DNA from: Gammaproteobacteria bacterium
GTDB lineage: Bacteria; Pseudomonadota; Gammaproteobacteria; Steroidobacterales; Foliamicaceae
Length of the DNA stretch: 60,573 nt
Direction: 5' to 3'
Assembly: GCA_026708965.1 (NCBI GenBank)
Contig: JAPOTY010000015.1
Location: 5,001-65,573, forward strand
Of this stretch, positions 25,658 through 34,710 are shown piece by piece (position 1 is the first letter of the stretch; every line of letters begins with the position of its first letter). The notes under the pieces are model-generated. The model saw only the letters and a list, made by a program, of their open reading frames with translations, ran no database searches and was not told where the DNA came from. The translations under genes and the position numbers were made by a program.

Positions 25658-26985
25658 AGCTGGGTTTCCTCCTGCACCTTGCGCTCGCGCAAAGCCAGGG
25701 CGGCACGCGAACGGCGCACCTCATCGCTCACGTCCTGCATGCGAACGCCGGACCGCTGTGCGATATGCCAGCCGAAGGAACTGCGGATCGGCTCGCTGAT
25801 CTCGCCGTCTTCGAGCTCAGCCACCCCGGCGGCGAAGGCCGGATCGAGGTCCCCCGGCGAAACCCAGCCCAGCATCCCGCCCTCGCCGGCCGATCCAGGG
25901 TCCGCGGAGTAGGCGCGAGCCATGGCCGAAAAGCTCTCCCCCGCCACGATCTGCGCCCGGAGCTCGTCCAGTTCCCGCCGCGTGGCGTCGCTGTCGCGGA
26001 TTTCGTTCGGCTGCAACAGAATATGGCGCACTTGCCATTGCTCCTCGATGATCGGTTCGCCGCCGCGCACCTCATCAAGGCGCACCACATGCACTCCGCT
26101 GCCGGTGGTGATCAGTTCGGCGAGGCCGCCCGGCTCAAGCTGCGTGACGTGCGCCACAAATGCGGTGGGCAGCGCATTGCGCTTGCGCCAGCCAAGGCTG
26201 CCGCCCTGCAGCGCGTTTTGCGCCTCGGAATAGGCGATCGCCAACTCGGCGAAGTTCTCCCCCTCCAGCACGCGCTCACGAAGCTTCCCGGCCCTCTCGC
26301 GGGCCGCCTCCCGCTGCCCGGCGGTTGCATTGAGCGGCACGCCGATAAGAATATGCGAAACGCTGTACTCCCGGTTGGCGCTTTCCCCGCCTTCCGCGCC
26401 GCGCAGGAAATCATCCACTTCGCGGGGATTAAGAAAAACCCGCGCCACAACATCGCGCTGCCTGAGCGTGTCGAGAACAATCTGGCTGCGCAGTTCCTCG
26501 CGGTACTGCGCGTAGTCGAGGCCCTGCTCCTCCAGCGCCTCGGGCAGTTCGCTGAGCGGCACATCGTTCTGCCGGGCCACGAATTCCAGCGCCTGGTTCA
26601 CTTGCTCGTCGGAAATTTCGATGCCCATGCGACCGGCGCGCTGTTTTTGGATTTCCCGCAGCACCAGCCGCTCAAGCACCTGGGCGCGAAGCACATTGGA
26701 CGGCGGTGAACGCAGCCCCTGGGCCCGGATATTGGCCCGCACCGCCGCCAGTTCCCGATCCAGCTCGCTGTTGAGAACCACGCCGTCATTCACCACCGCC
26801 ACGATGCCTTCAAGCAGGGTTTCGGATCGACCCAGTTGGGCGCTGGCGGGCGAGAACAGCATGGCTGCAAGCAACGGCAGCGCCGCCCACCGGGCGCAGC
26901 GCGCGGCAGCGGGAAAATGCGCTTGCCGATCTCGAAGCGGGCTCATGGCGCTGGCCGGTTTATGGGGCTTGTTGGCACTGGTCAT
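25609..26985 (-). CDS. surA: periplasmic chaperone SurA (peptidyl-prolyl isomerase)
   Basis: 458 residues from the ATG at 26985, which overlaps the lptD stop (ATGA); the frame is open upstream, but this start gives coupling with lptD. A signal peptide ends near FSPASAQ at about residue 50, somewhat long because of a polar N-region. The SurA_N domain (GIVAVVNDGVVLNSELDREL) follows, then two parvulin domains: YSVSHILIGVPLNA with AELAIAYSEAQNALQGGSLGW, and WQVRHILLQPNE with AYSADPGSAGEGGMLGWV. It escorts outer-membrane beta-barrels, including LptD, to the BAM complex, so its pairing with lptD is functional as well as genomic. Confidence 0.95.
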   Translation of the reverse strand: MTSANKPHKPASAMSPLRDRQAHFPAAARCARWAALPLLAAMLFSPASAQLGRSETLLEGIVAVVNDGVVLNSELDRELAAVRANIRAQGLRSPPSNVLRAQVLERLVLREIQKQRAGRMGIEISDEQVNQALEFVARQNDVPLSELPEALEEQGLDYAQYREELRSQIVLDTLRQRDVVARVFLNPREVDDFLRGAEGGESANREYSVSHILIGVPLNATAGQREAARERAGKLRERVLEGENFAELAIAYSEAQNALQGGSLGWRKRNALPTAFVAHVTQLEPGGLAELITTGSGVHVVRLDEVRGGEPIIEEQWQVRHILLQPNEIRDSDATRRELDELRAQIVAGESFSAMARAYSADPGSAGEGGMLGWVSPGDLDPAFAAGVAELEDGEISEPIRSSFGWHIAQRSGVRMQDVSDEVRRSRAALALRERKVQEETQLWLQRLRAEAFVEYKQ

Positions 26986-29156
26986 CGGCTCGGGTAGCCG
27001 AGCATACCACGCTCGATCATTTGCCTGGCATCGCCGCCCAGGCTGGTGAGGCCCTTGAGCGTGAACTGCAGGTACACCGAAGCGCCGCCCAGCGAAACAT
27101 CTCGCTCCACATGCTGGCGCCACAGCAGCGCCACCGCGATGCAGCAGGATTCGTATTCGAATCCAAGATAGCGCTCAAGCTCCACTTCCTCGGCGAAGGA
27201 GTAGTTGTAGCGGCCCACGGCGGTCCAGCGCTCGCTCACCGCCCAGCGGAACGCGAGATCGAGGCTCTCGGTTCGCGCCCAACGGCTGCGATAGGCCAGC
27301 CGCACGCTGCGGCGCGGGCTCCTGCGGTAAGTAACGGCCACCTCCGAACGGCTGGCGGCATCGATTTCGGCATCCCAGAGGTAGCGCATATCCACCCACC
27401 AGTCCTGGCCTAGGCCATAGGCGAATTCGGCGATATAGTCCGAGGCCGCGTCCTCCTGCGAGCTCAGCCCCTCCAGACTCACGCTGCGGCCCCGAAAGTT
27501 GTAGCGTTGCCCAAGCGTGAATCTCACCAGCTCCTTTCCGTCCGAGCTGCGCTGCAGCACCCCCTGCAGGCCGGCGCTCACATGAACGGAATCGCCCACG
27601 CGATCAAAGCCCAGGTAGCGGTTGGGACGAAACAGCTGCACATAATTGAAATCCGGAATGATGGTGTCGAACACCGGCATGTAGTCCTGGTTGACGGTAG
27701 GAATAAAGCTGATCATCCCGCGGGGCTGAAAGATCACGTCAAGATTGCGCGACGCGAAGCGCCGCCATAAATCGGCGCTTGCATCGACGCTGGCGACCGG
27801 CAGCACCCGGTAGTAGGTCTCGCGCTCGCTCTGAAAGGGCTCGGACACGTGGTAGCCGGTCACCATCATGGCCAGCGAGGGCGTCACGTCCACGGGGCCG
27901 GCGCGGTAGCGGGCGAGCAACTGCGGTTCCAGGTGCATCCGGGCGCCTGAGGTGCGCTGGGGGTGCTCGAACCATCCGGTCTCCAACCGCAGCTGCGCGT
28001 CCACGCCGGGCAGCAATCCGGGCCAGCGGCCGTGCAGGCGGAACTCGGGAACGCGCACATGGGGCCGGAACAGCCGTTCCACGTCCGGATGCACAACCTG
28101 GTGCCCGGTCACGCGGAACAGGGCATCGATGTTGTCGCCAACGTAGGCGGCGGCAAGTTCCCTGCGCAGGTGCGTTTGAGCCTGCTCCCAGAATCCCCGG
28201 CCGATGTCCTCGATATAGAACCGGTCGGAAACCCAGCGCCCGTCGGCGGTAATCGTCCAGCGCTCGGACAGCCGGGCCTGCATCTCGATATCCGCATCGA
28301 AGCGCGACCGCCCGCGCAGCTTGTCATTCGGCAAATAGCCCAGATTCAAGCGGCCCGATGAGCTTCGGGTGATGAAGCGATAGTCCGCGCCGGCAAAGAA
28401 CCCTAGGCGCGACAGGTAGCGCGGAGTGAGAGTGGCGTCCATGTTCGGAGCGATATTCCAGTACCACGGGGCATCGATCTCGGCGCCGCGGCGGTTGGAG
28501 CTGCCGATTTCCGGCATCAGGAAGCCCGACTTGCGCGTGCCTCGCGCCGAGAAGGATAACGACGGCAGGTACAGGACCGGCACGTCGAGCAGCCTCAGGC
28601 TGATCCGGCGGGCGCGTCCAAACCCGCTGGTCTGCTCCAGCTCAATGGATCCAGCGCGCAGCTCCCAGTGGCTGCGGCCGGGCAGACAGCTGGTGTAGCT
28701 GACTTCCTCCAGTTGCACAAGACTCTTCTGGCCGTCAATATGGACCAACTCGGCACTGCCCCGCACCAAGCTGTCGCTCAATGCGTATTCGGCCATGCCG
28801 AAGCTGAATTTCTCATCGTCCAGATCCAAAAGCGCGTCGGCGGCGCGCACTCTCACCTCATCTCCGGAATAAGCGACATTGCCGGAAAACTCGAACCGGT
28901 TTTCCCGCTGGTCGAAGCGGGCGGTCTGCACATCGAGCCTATGGTTGCCCAGGCAGAAGGAAACATCGCCCAGAAAATCGAATTCTCCTCCCGGAGCACC
29001 GCGGATGCCCTTGGACGCGGTCACGCCTAAGGTCGAGTCCGAACGCTGCATGGCGATTTCGCAGGCCAGGTTCGCGCCGGGCCGCTCCTCCCACAGATCG
29101 GTCTGCGGCGAAGCGATACAGGCGGCGGCCAGCGGCGCGAGCAGGGAAATCGGCAA
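26982..29156 (-). CDS. lptD: LPS-assembly outer membrane protein LptD
   Basis: 724 residues, a little short for the family (usually 750-850). LptD with LptE inserts lipopolysaccharide in the outer leaflet. A weak signal peptide (SLLAPLAAACIAS) precedes the N-terminal OstA-type beta-jellyroll (DFLGDVSFCLGNHRLD to QLEEVSYTSCLPG). A long beta-barrel follows from about residue 215 (LPSLSFSARGTRKSGFLMPEIG) to the C-terminus. The C-terminal Cys pair needed for disulfide maturation is present (YESCCIAVALLWRQ), as are N-terminal partner cysteines. It heads the lptD-surA-pdxA-rsmA block, behind the promoter at 29223-29251. Confidence 0.95.
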   Translation of the reverse strand: MPISLLAPLAAACIASPQTDLWEERPGANLACEIAMQRSDSTLGVTASKGIRGAPGGEFDFLGDVSFCLGNHRLDVQTARFDQRENRFEFSGNVAYSGDEVRVRAADALLDLDDEKFSFGMAEYALSDSLVRGSAELVHIDGQKSLVQLEEVSYTSCLPGRSHWELRAGSIELEQTSGFGRARRISLRLLDVPVLYLPSLSFSARGTRKSGFLMPEIGSSNRRGAEIDAPWYWNIAPNMDATLTPRYLSRLGFFAGADYRFITRSSSGRLNLGYLPNDKLRGRSRFDADIEMQARLSERWTITADGRWVSDRFYIEDIGRGFWEQAQTHLRRELAAAYVGDNIDALFRVTGHQVVHPDVERLFRPHVRVPEFRLHGRWPGLLPGVDAQLRLETGWFEHPQRTSGARMHLEPQLLARYRAGPVDVTPSLAMMVTGYHVSEPFQSERETYYRVLPVASVDASADLWRRFASRNLDVIFQPRGMISFIPTVNQDYMPVFDTIIPDFNYVQLFRPNRYLGFDRVGDSVHVSAGLQGVLQRSSDGKELVRFTLGQRYNFRGRSVSLEGLSSQEDAASDYIAEFAYGLGQDWWVDMRYLWDAEIDAASRSEVAVTYRRSPRRSVRLAYRSRWARTESLDLAFRWAVSERWTAVGRYNYSFAEEVELERYLGFEYESCCIAVALLWRQHVERDVSLGGASVYLQFTLKGLTSLGGDARQMIERGMLGYPSR

Positions 29157-29222
29157 GCTGGGGTTCCTCAGTCCAAACGGTGGCCGGCGGCGGCTGATGC
29201 GCCGCCAAGCAGGGTTGGGGCC

Positions 29223-29251
29223 ATCATAGTTTCAATGCGCGCATATTTCAC
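29223..29251 (-). promoter_or_regulatory. sigma70-type promoter for lptD
   Basis: On the minus strand GTGAAA (-35, four of six) is followed by a 17-base spacer and TATGAT (-10, five of six). Transcription would start near 29216, giving a leader of about 60 bases before the lptD ATG. A stem, GGCGGC/GCCGCC, lies in that leader at about 29187-29211. The remaining bases to the divergent murU gene show nothing else. Confidence 0.45.
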
Positions 29252-29301
29252 TTTTACCGCGCTCCGCCCGCCGCCGTGAGACAATCCGCTCCCTAACAGC
29301 A

Positions 29302-30006
29302 ATGACCAGCGCACAACCACTGATTCGGCCTGCAAAGGCAATGATTCTGGCCGCCGGACGCGGCGAGCGCCTCAGGCCCTTGAGCGACCGTCTGCCCAAG
29401 GCGCTGATGCAGGCGGGCGGCAGAACCCTGATCGAGCTTCTGCTGGAGGCGCTTGCCGCCGCGGGCGTGCGCGAGACGGTCATCAATCTTTCGTGGCTGG
29501 GCGAAATGATACGGGAACGGCTGGGAGAGGGTTCGCGCCACGGGATCCGGATCCATTACAGCGACGAGGGCGATTCCGCACTCGAAACCGGCGGCGGCAT
29601 CCGCAAGGCCCTGCCGCTGCTGGGCGCGGAGCCTTTCTGGGTGGTCAACGCGGACCTGAGAACCGATTTTCCCTTCGGCGACGTGCGGCTGCGGCCGCAG
29701 GACCTGGCTTGGCTGATGCTGGTGGCCAATCCCGCGCATAATCCCGGCGGCGACTTCGGCCTGCGCGGATCGCGGATCGGCGCGCTCGGAGCGCGCCATA
29801 CTTTCGCGGGCATCAGCGTGCTGCGTCCCGCTCTGTTTGCCGGAATCGAGGATGAGCAATTTCCGCTGGCTCCGCTGCTGCGGGCGGCCGCCAAAGCGGG
29901 GCGCGTGGCGGGCAAGCTCTACGAAGGCTACTGGGCCGATGCGGGCACCGCTGAACGGCTGGCGGCCATCCGCTGGGCAGGAGCGTCGGCCCCCTCGGCA
30001 CTGTAA
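29302..30006 (+). CDS. murU: sugar-1-phosphate nucleotidyltransferase, probable MurU
   Basis: 234 residues. The nucleotide-binding opening is AMILAAGRGERLRPLSDRLPKAL, typical of MurU, N-acetylmuramate alpha-1-phosphate uridylyltransferase of the peptidoglycan recycling bypass. LETGGGIRKALPLL, FWVVNADLRTDF and YWADAGTAERLAAI follow as in that family. The family normally begins just before AMILAAG, so the ATG at 29341 is possible as well as the one at 29302. It is divergent from lptD, as in pseudomonads. Its last 79 bases overlap the lipB 3' end on the other strand. Confidence 0.88.
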   Translation: MTSAQPLIRPAKAMILAAGRGERLRPLSDRLPKALMQAGGRTLIELLLEALAAAGVRETVINLSWLGEMIRERLGEGSRHGIRIHYSDEGDSALETGGGIRKALPLLGAEPFWVVNADLRTDFPFGDVRLRPQDLAWLMLVANPAHNPGGDFGLRGSRIGALGARHTFAGISVLRPALFAGIEDEQFPLAPLLRAAAKAGRVAGKLYEGYWADAGTAERLAAIRWAGASAPSAL

Positions 30007-30599
30007 AGCCGGCCGAGCAGGTGCGGCCTCAGCCGGGCGGCGGCGCGCGACGGATCGGCAGGGCCGCCCAGGTCGGCGAAATTGACCGCTTCAAGGCCCT
30101 TGAAGCCGCAAGGATTGATCCGCGCAAAAGGCGCGAGATCGGCGCGCACATTGAGCGCCATCCCGTGATAAGAGCATCCGCGGCGCAAACGCAGTCCGAT
30201 CGCTGCGAGTTTGGCGCCGGCCACATACACGCCGGGCGCGCCAGGCCGGCGCTCGCCCTTAATGCCGAATTCAGCCGCGCAATCGATCAGCGCGGCCTCC
30301 AGCGCGCACACCAGAGACCGCGGCCCCAGCCGGGCGCGGCGCAGATTCAGCAGCGGATACACCATCAGTTGTCCGGGGCCGTGGTAGGTCACCTGGCCGC
30401 CGCGGTCGGATTGTTCCACCGGAATATCGCCGGGATCAAGAATATGCGAAGGATCCGTCTTCACGCCCAGCGTGAACACGGGGTGATGCTCGCAAAACCA
30501 GATCTCATCGGCGTCGGAGGGTTCCCGCTCGCCGGTAAAGCGCTGCATTCGCCGCACCGTCTCCGGCCACGGCTGTCGCCCCAGCCAGCGGACTTTCAC
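29928..30599 (-). CDS. lipB: octanoyl-[acyl-carrier-protein]:protein transferase
   Basis: 223 residues from the GTG at 30599, which begins VKVRWLGRQPW, the normal LipB N-terminus; the frame is open further upstream without homology. LipB moves octanoate from ACP to lipoyl domains. RGGQVTYHGPGQL binds the acyl group, the catalytic Lys is in AGAKLAAIGLR, and the catalytic Cys in INPCGFKG. The last 25 residues (SAEGADAPAQRMAAS onward) extend past the usual end and overlap murU. It is the final gene of the cell-shape cluster; lipA is not adjacent, unlike in E. coli. Confidence 0.95.
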   Translation of the reverse strand: MKVRWLGRQPWPETVRRMQRFTGEREPSDADEIWFCEHHPVFTLGVKTDPSHILDPGDIPVEQSDRGGQVTYHGPGQLMVYPLLNLRRARLGPRSLVCALEAALIDCAAEFGIKGERRPGAPGVYVAGAKLAAIGLRLRRGCSYHGMALNVRADLAPFARINPCGFKGLEAVNFADLGGPADPSRAAARLRPHLLGRLYSAEGADAPAQRMAASRSAVPASAQ

Positions 30600-30637
30600 T
30601 GAATCCGCCGGGAAACGGCTACGGAGGCCAGCATGGG

Positions 30638-31792
30638 CTATTCGAACCAGAGCAGAACGGCATCCCGTGTGCGCTGCCACCAGCTTCCGGCCGAAACCGC
30701 GCGTTCCGGAACCAGCGGCTGCTGGGCAAGCACCTCGCCATTGACCGTCACGAGCACCTTGCCGATCACGGTGTCGGTGGCCAGCGGGGCGATCAAGGGC
30801 TCGTTGACCACAACCTCGGTTTCGGCGCCGTCGGCCGTATTCTTGGGGAGCGTCATCGCCACTCCTTCGGGCACGGTCAGGCCGATCACCGTGTCGCCGC
30901 CCTTCCACACGCGCGCCGAGCCTAGGGAGGCGCCCGCCTCAAGCAGCGTGCGGTTCTCGAAGTAGCGAAAACCGTAGCTCAGCAATCGCAGCGCATCCTG
31001 CGACCGCTGGGCATCGCTGGAAGCGCCCATCACCACGGCGATCAGTCGCATGCCGTCGCGCACCGCCGAGGCAACCAGGCAATATCCCGCCGATTGCGTA
31101 TGCCCCGTCTTGACGCCGTCCACTGTGGCATCCCGCGCCAGCAGCGTGTTGCGGTTCGGTTGCGCGATGCCGTTCCAGGTGAATTCGCGGATCGCATGCA
31201 TGGCGTACAGTTCCGGGTAATCGCGAATCATGGCGCGGGTCAGAAGCGCGGTGTCGGCGGCGGTGGTGTAATGGTTTTCGCCGGGCCAGCCGGTCGAGTT
31301 CTCATAGCGGGTGCCGGCGAGCCCCAGCCTTGCGGCCGCCGCGTTCATGATCCCTGCAAAGTCCTCTTCCGCCCCCGCCAGATGCTCGGCCAGGGCCACG
31401 CTGGCATCGTTGCCCGACTGCACGATCATCCCCAGCAGCAGGTTTTCCACGCTCACCCTGCTGTTCAAGTCGAGAAAGGTTCTGGACCCCTGCATGCGCC
31501 AGGCGTTCTCGCTGACGACGGCCTCCTCCGAAAGGCGGATCTCGCCCGCCCGCACCGACTCGAATACCACGTAGGCGCTCATGATCTTGGTGATGCTGGC
31601 CGGCTCCACCCGGAGGTCCGGTTCGCGCGAGGCCAGAACCGCCCCGGTTGACTGCTCCATCAGCACGAACGATGAAACCTCAAGCGCCGGCGGCTGCGGC
31701 AGCCCGGGCGTTGGGCGCGCCGTTTGCGCATCCGCCGAGGAAAGCGCAAACGCCGCGATCAGTCCCAAAAGCGATACGGTGCTTTTCTTCAT
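30638..31792 (-). CDS. dacA: D-alanyl-D-alanine carboxypeptidase (PBP5/6 family)
   Basis: 384 residues from the ATG at 31792, where a signal peptide starts (KKSTVSLLGLIAAFALSSADA); the longer frame upstream lies in rlpA. The penicillin-binding motifs are in order: SITK (in EPASITKIMSAYV), SGN (in VQSGNDASVAL) and KTG (in DGVKTGHTQSAG). The C-terminal PBP5 beta domain and an amphipathic tail (WWQRTRDAVLLWF) anchor it to the outer face of the inner membrane. It trims the terminal D-Ala from peptidoglycan stem peptides. Between rlpA and lipB, it has the same neighbours as E. coli dacA. Confidence 0.96.
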   Translation of the reverse strand: MKKSTVSLLGLIAAFALSSADAQTARPTPGLPQPPALEVSSFVLMEQSTGAVLASREPDLRVEPASITKIMSAYVVFESVRAGEIRLSEEAVVSENAWRMQGSRTFLDLNSRVSVENLLLGMIVQSGNDASVALAEHLAGAEEDFAGIMNAAAARLGLAGTRYENSTGWPGENHYTTAADTALLTRAMIRDYPELYAMHAIREFTWNGIAQPNRNTLLARDATVDGVKTGHTQSAGYCLVASAVRDGMRLIAVVMGASSDAQRSQDALRLLSYGFRYFENRTLLEAGASLGSARVWKGGDTVIGLTVPEGVAMTLPKNTADGAETEVVVNEPLIAPLATDTVIGKVLVTVNGEVLAQQPLVPERAVSAGSWWQRTRDAVLLWFE

Positions 31793-31835
31793 ACCTGGTA
31801 CCTGGTCCTTAAAGATGCAGTGCCTGACCTCGACG

Positions 31836-32585
31836 CTACCCGGGCGGCGCCCCGCCGGACACCCGCATTGTGCGCGCGATGCCCAGCGCCGCCAGCCTTC
31901 CCGCCAGCCTTCCGGATTCGCGCTCATTCCCAAGCGGACCCACCCACACGGCATACACGCCGTTGCCCTTGCGGCGCACATACACGCCGGCAATGCCCGC
32001 CTGCCGGATCCGCTGATACAACTTGACGGCGTTGTCGCGGTAAGCGAACGCGCCGGCCTGGATATAGGTGTGGGCGCCCCCCGCGATGACGGGTTCCGGC
32101 GACCCCCCGGGCTCCAGCGCTTCCACGCGCACTCTGGCCGTGCCATGCCGAACCACGCCCAGCTCCCTGGCCGCGCTGTAAGACAGATCGATCACTCGCC
32201 CCTTCACGAAGGGCCCGCGGTCGTTGACGCGCAGCTCAAGGCGGCGGCCGTTGTCGAGATTGGTCACCCGCACGCGGGTGGGCAGCGGCAGGGTCTTGTG
32301 CGCGGCGGTCATGGCGTACATGTTGTAGGTTTCGCCCAAAGCGGTGGGCCTGCCGTGAAATTTCTCCCCGTACCAGGAGGCCATGCCGGTTTCGACAAAG
32401 CCTTCGGCGGACACCATGGGGCAGTAGCGCTCGCCGAACTGCGTATAGCAATCCTTTCCCGGCCGGCCTCCGGATGAACCGCCCCAGGCAAAGCCGGCCA
32501 CGTCCCTGACGATCGAGCAGGAGGACGCAAGGATCACGGAGCCCGCCAGGAGCATCGCCCGCACCAATTTTGCGTGGCGCGACAC
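31836..32585 (-). CDS. rlpA: septal ring lytic transglycosylase RlpA
   Basis: 249 residues. A lipoprotein signal (LLAGSVILASSC) places it in the outer membrane. The double-psi beta-barrel catalytic domain is at about 65-155: GMASWYGEKFHGRPTALGE, then YAMTAAHKTLPLPTRVRV and LRVNDRGPFVKGRVIDLSYSAA. The catalytic Asp and His positions (ND, AAHKTLP) are intact. The C-terminal 75 residues are a SPOR domain (AYRDNAVKLYQRIRQAG, VYAVWVGPLG), which binds denuded septal peptidoglycan. The gene belongs to the mreB-lipB run. Confidence 0.95.
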   Translation of the reverse strand: MSRHAKLVRAMLLAGSVILASSCSIVRDVAGFAWGGSSGGRPGKDCYTQFGERYCPMVSAEGFVETGMASWYGEKFHGRPTALGETYNMYAMTAAHKTLPLPTRVRVTNLDNGRRLELRVNDRGPFVKGRVIDLSYSAARELGVVRHGTARVRVEALEPGGSPEPVIAGGAHTYIQAGAFAYRDNAVKLYQRIRQAGIAGVYVRRKGNGVYAVWVGPLGNERESGRLAGRLAALGIARTMRVSGGAPPG

Positions 32586-32613
32586 TAGAACGCTGGACTA
32601 GGGCCTGCTAGCA

Positions 32614-33597
32614 CTAGAGCGGCCGCCGAGTGTCGCCGGAGGTAATGGCCTCTCCGAGCTGATGCACCACCAAGGCGTACATATAGCTGCGGTTGTAGCG
32701 CGTGATCACGTAGAAATTGGGAAGCGCCAGCCAGTATTCCGGCCCGTTGGGGCCCAGCATCCTCAGCAGGCCCGCGGGCGTGTCGTCGCTGAGGCTGGCG
32801 TCGAAGAGCACGCCGGCAGCGCGCAGCGCGCCCACTGAAGCGGGCGGCGAAAGTCCGCGTTGCTGGGGTTTGGCGGTGCTTCCTTCCGCCAGCGAAGCAG
32901 GCAGCGCAACGCCACCGCCCCGCTGCCATCCATGAGCGCTCAGATAGGCAGCGACGCTGCTAAGCACGTCCCGCCAGCTGCCGAACAGATCGCGCCGGCC
33001 GTCGCCGTCGCCGTCAACGGCGTAGCGGCGATAGCTCGATGGGATGAACTGGGCGCGCCCCATGGCGCCCGCGTAAGAGCCCAGAACCGCCGCCGCATCC
33101 AGAGCGCCCTCGCTGCCCAGCACCATGAAATCCTTGAGTTCCCGGCGAAAGAAGTCGCCCCTGCGCGGATGGTGGAAGGCCAGCGTGGCCAGCACATCCA
33201 GCACGCGGTGCCTGCCGGTGATGCGTCCATAGCGCGTTTCCACGCCAAGGATGCCCAGCACAACCGATGCCGGCACTCCGGTTTCGCGGGCCACGCCGGC
33301 CAGGACCTCGCCGTGCAAACGCCAAAAAGCCTTGCCTGCTGAAATTCGCCTGCTGTCCATGAAGATACGACGATACGCGGCCCACTCGACCGCGGCCTCC
33401 GGCGCCCGGCTCATCAGCTCGATCAAATCGGGGCGCAGCTCCGCCGAGGCAAGCAGTTCGCGGGCCTGCGCCGGAGACACCTGCTCCTCGGCGGCCAGTT
33501 CTTCCAAAAAGCCCCGGACAGCGGGGTCGTCGAGGTCCATGGCGGCCGCGCTCCACGCGGCGCACAAGAGGCAAGAAGGCAAAAGAAATCGATGCAC
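32614..33597 (-). CDS. mltB: lytic murein transglycosylase B
   Basis: 327 residues. A signal peptide (FLLPSCLLCAAWSAAAM) has no strict lipobox, although Cys residues are present. The catalytic Glu is in VLGILGVETRYGRITG near residue 121, followed by FHHPRRGDFFRRELKDFM and YAGAMGRAQFIPSSYRRYAVDGDGDGRRDL, the signature of the SLT_2/MltB family. The ending RYNRSYMYALVVHQL is standard. MltB cleaves glycan strands to 1,6-anhydro products. It lies three bases after rodA. Confidence 0.95.
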   Translation of the reverse strand: MHRFLLPSCLLCAAWSAAAMDLDDPAVRGFLEELAAEEQVSPAQARELLASAELRPDLIELMSRAPEAAVEWAAYRRIFMDSRRISAGKAFWRLHGEVLAGVARETGVPASVVLGILGVETRYGRITGRHRVLDVLATLAFHHPRRGDFFRRELKDFMVLGSEGALDAAAVLGSYAGAMGRAQFIPSSYRRYAVDGDGDGRRDLFGSWRDVLSSVAAYLSAHGWQRGGGVALPASLAEGSTAKPQQRGLSPPASVGALRAAGVLFDASLSDDTPAGLLRMLGPNGPEYWLALPNFYVITRYNRSYMYALVVHQLGEAITSGDTRRPL

Positions 33598-33600
33598 GGG

Positions 33601-34710
33601 CTAACGGGCGAGATAACGCTGATCGCTGTGAATAGCCATGAGAATACCCAAGCCCGCAAGGAAAGTCACATTGGCGCTGCCGGCCACGCTCACCAGCGGG
33701 AACGGCAATCCTACCACCGGCAACAGTCCGGTGGTCATGCCCGCGTTCAGCAGAAAGCTGGAGAAAAAGCCCAACGCCAGCGATGTGGCCAGCAAGCGGG
33801 AAAAACGCCCGCGCGCGGCAAGGGCGATTTGCAGCATGCGGACCGAAATCGCGATGAAAAGCAGCATCGCGGCTAATGCGCCCACAAAGCCGAACTCCTC
33901 GCTAATCACGGAAAATACGAAATCGGTAGTGGGTTCCGGCAGGAAGCCGAACTGCGCTTGGCTGCTCTGCATCCATCCCTTCCCGAACAGTCCGCCGGAA
34001 CCGATCGCGATCTTGGACTGAATCACTTGGTAGCCCGCTCCCAGAGGATCGGCTTCGGGGTTCAGCATGTTGAGGACCCGCGCGCGCTGATAGTCCTTGA
34101 GACTCACCCAGAGCACCGGCGCCGCCAGCAAGGCGGTGAGCGCGCCACCCACTATGAACCGCCGCCGCAAGCCGGCCAGGAAAAGAGGAATCATGCCAAA
34201 CAGGAGCAGCACCGCGCCGGTCCCTAGATCAGGCTGAAGAACCACCAGCCCCACCGGAGCGGCGATAAGCAGCAGCGCCGTCATTGCGCGTCCCGGCCTC
34301 GGCGCTTGCCTGGATTCGCGCAGCAGCGATGCCACCATCACAGGCACCGCCAGCTTGGCGAATTCGGAAGGCTGGAAGCGAATGCCGAAGTCCAGCCAGC
34401 GTTGCGCCCCGCCGCCTTTCTCGCCTACCAGCAGCACTAGGACGAGCAGGAACACAACGGCGCCGTAAATCCAAGGCGCGGTCATCGCCAAAAAGCGCGG
34501 AGAGAACTGCGCCAGCACCAGCATGACGCTAAAACCGATCAGCAAGCGCGAACATTGAAACAACAGCACACTGCCGGAGCCGCCCGAAGCGCTGTAGAGC
34601 ACGGCCAGCCCGCCGGCAACCACCAGAGCCACCCACACCAGAAGCCAGCCGTCCAGCTTCAGCCGTTGCAGCAGGCCAAAGCCCGGGGAGCTTGCGGCAG
34701 CTGGGATCAT
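33601..34710 (-). CDS. rodA: SEDS peptidoglycan glycosyltransferase RodA
   Basis: 369 residues with about ten membrane helices. RodA polymerises glycan strands for elongation together with PBP2. Typical SEDS blocks are WLDFGIRFQPSEFAKLAVP, LVVLQPDLGTGAVLL, ARVLNMLNPEADPLGAGYQVIQSKIAIGSGG and AVISEEFGFVGAL (here FSVISEEFGFVGA). The catalytic Asp region is in the large fourth loop. The gene overlaps the PBP2 gene by four bases, matching the physical complex of the two proteins. Confidence 0.96.
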   Translation of the reverse strand: MIPAAASSPGFGLLQRLKLDGWLLVWVALVVAGGLAVLYSASGGSGSVLLFQCSRLLIGFSVMLVLAQFSPRFLAMTAPWIYGAVVFLLVLVLLVGEKGGGAQRWLDFGIRFQPSEFAKLAVPVMVASLLRESRQAPRPGRAMTALLLIAAPVGLVVLQPDLGTGAVLLLFGMIPLFLAGLRRRFIVGGALTALLAAPVLWVSLKDYQRARVLNMLNPEADPLGAGYQVIQSKIAIGSGGLFGKGWMQSSQAQFGFLPEPTTDFVFSVISEEFGFVGALAAMLLFIAISVRMLQIALAARGRFSRLLATSLALGFFSSFLLNAGMTTGLLPVVGLPFPLVSVAGSANVTFLAGLGILMAIHSDQRYLAR

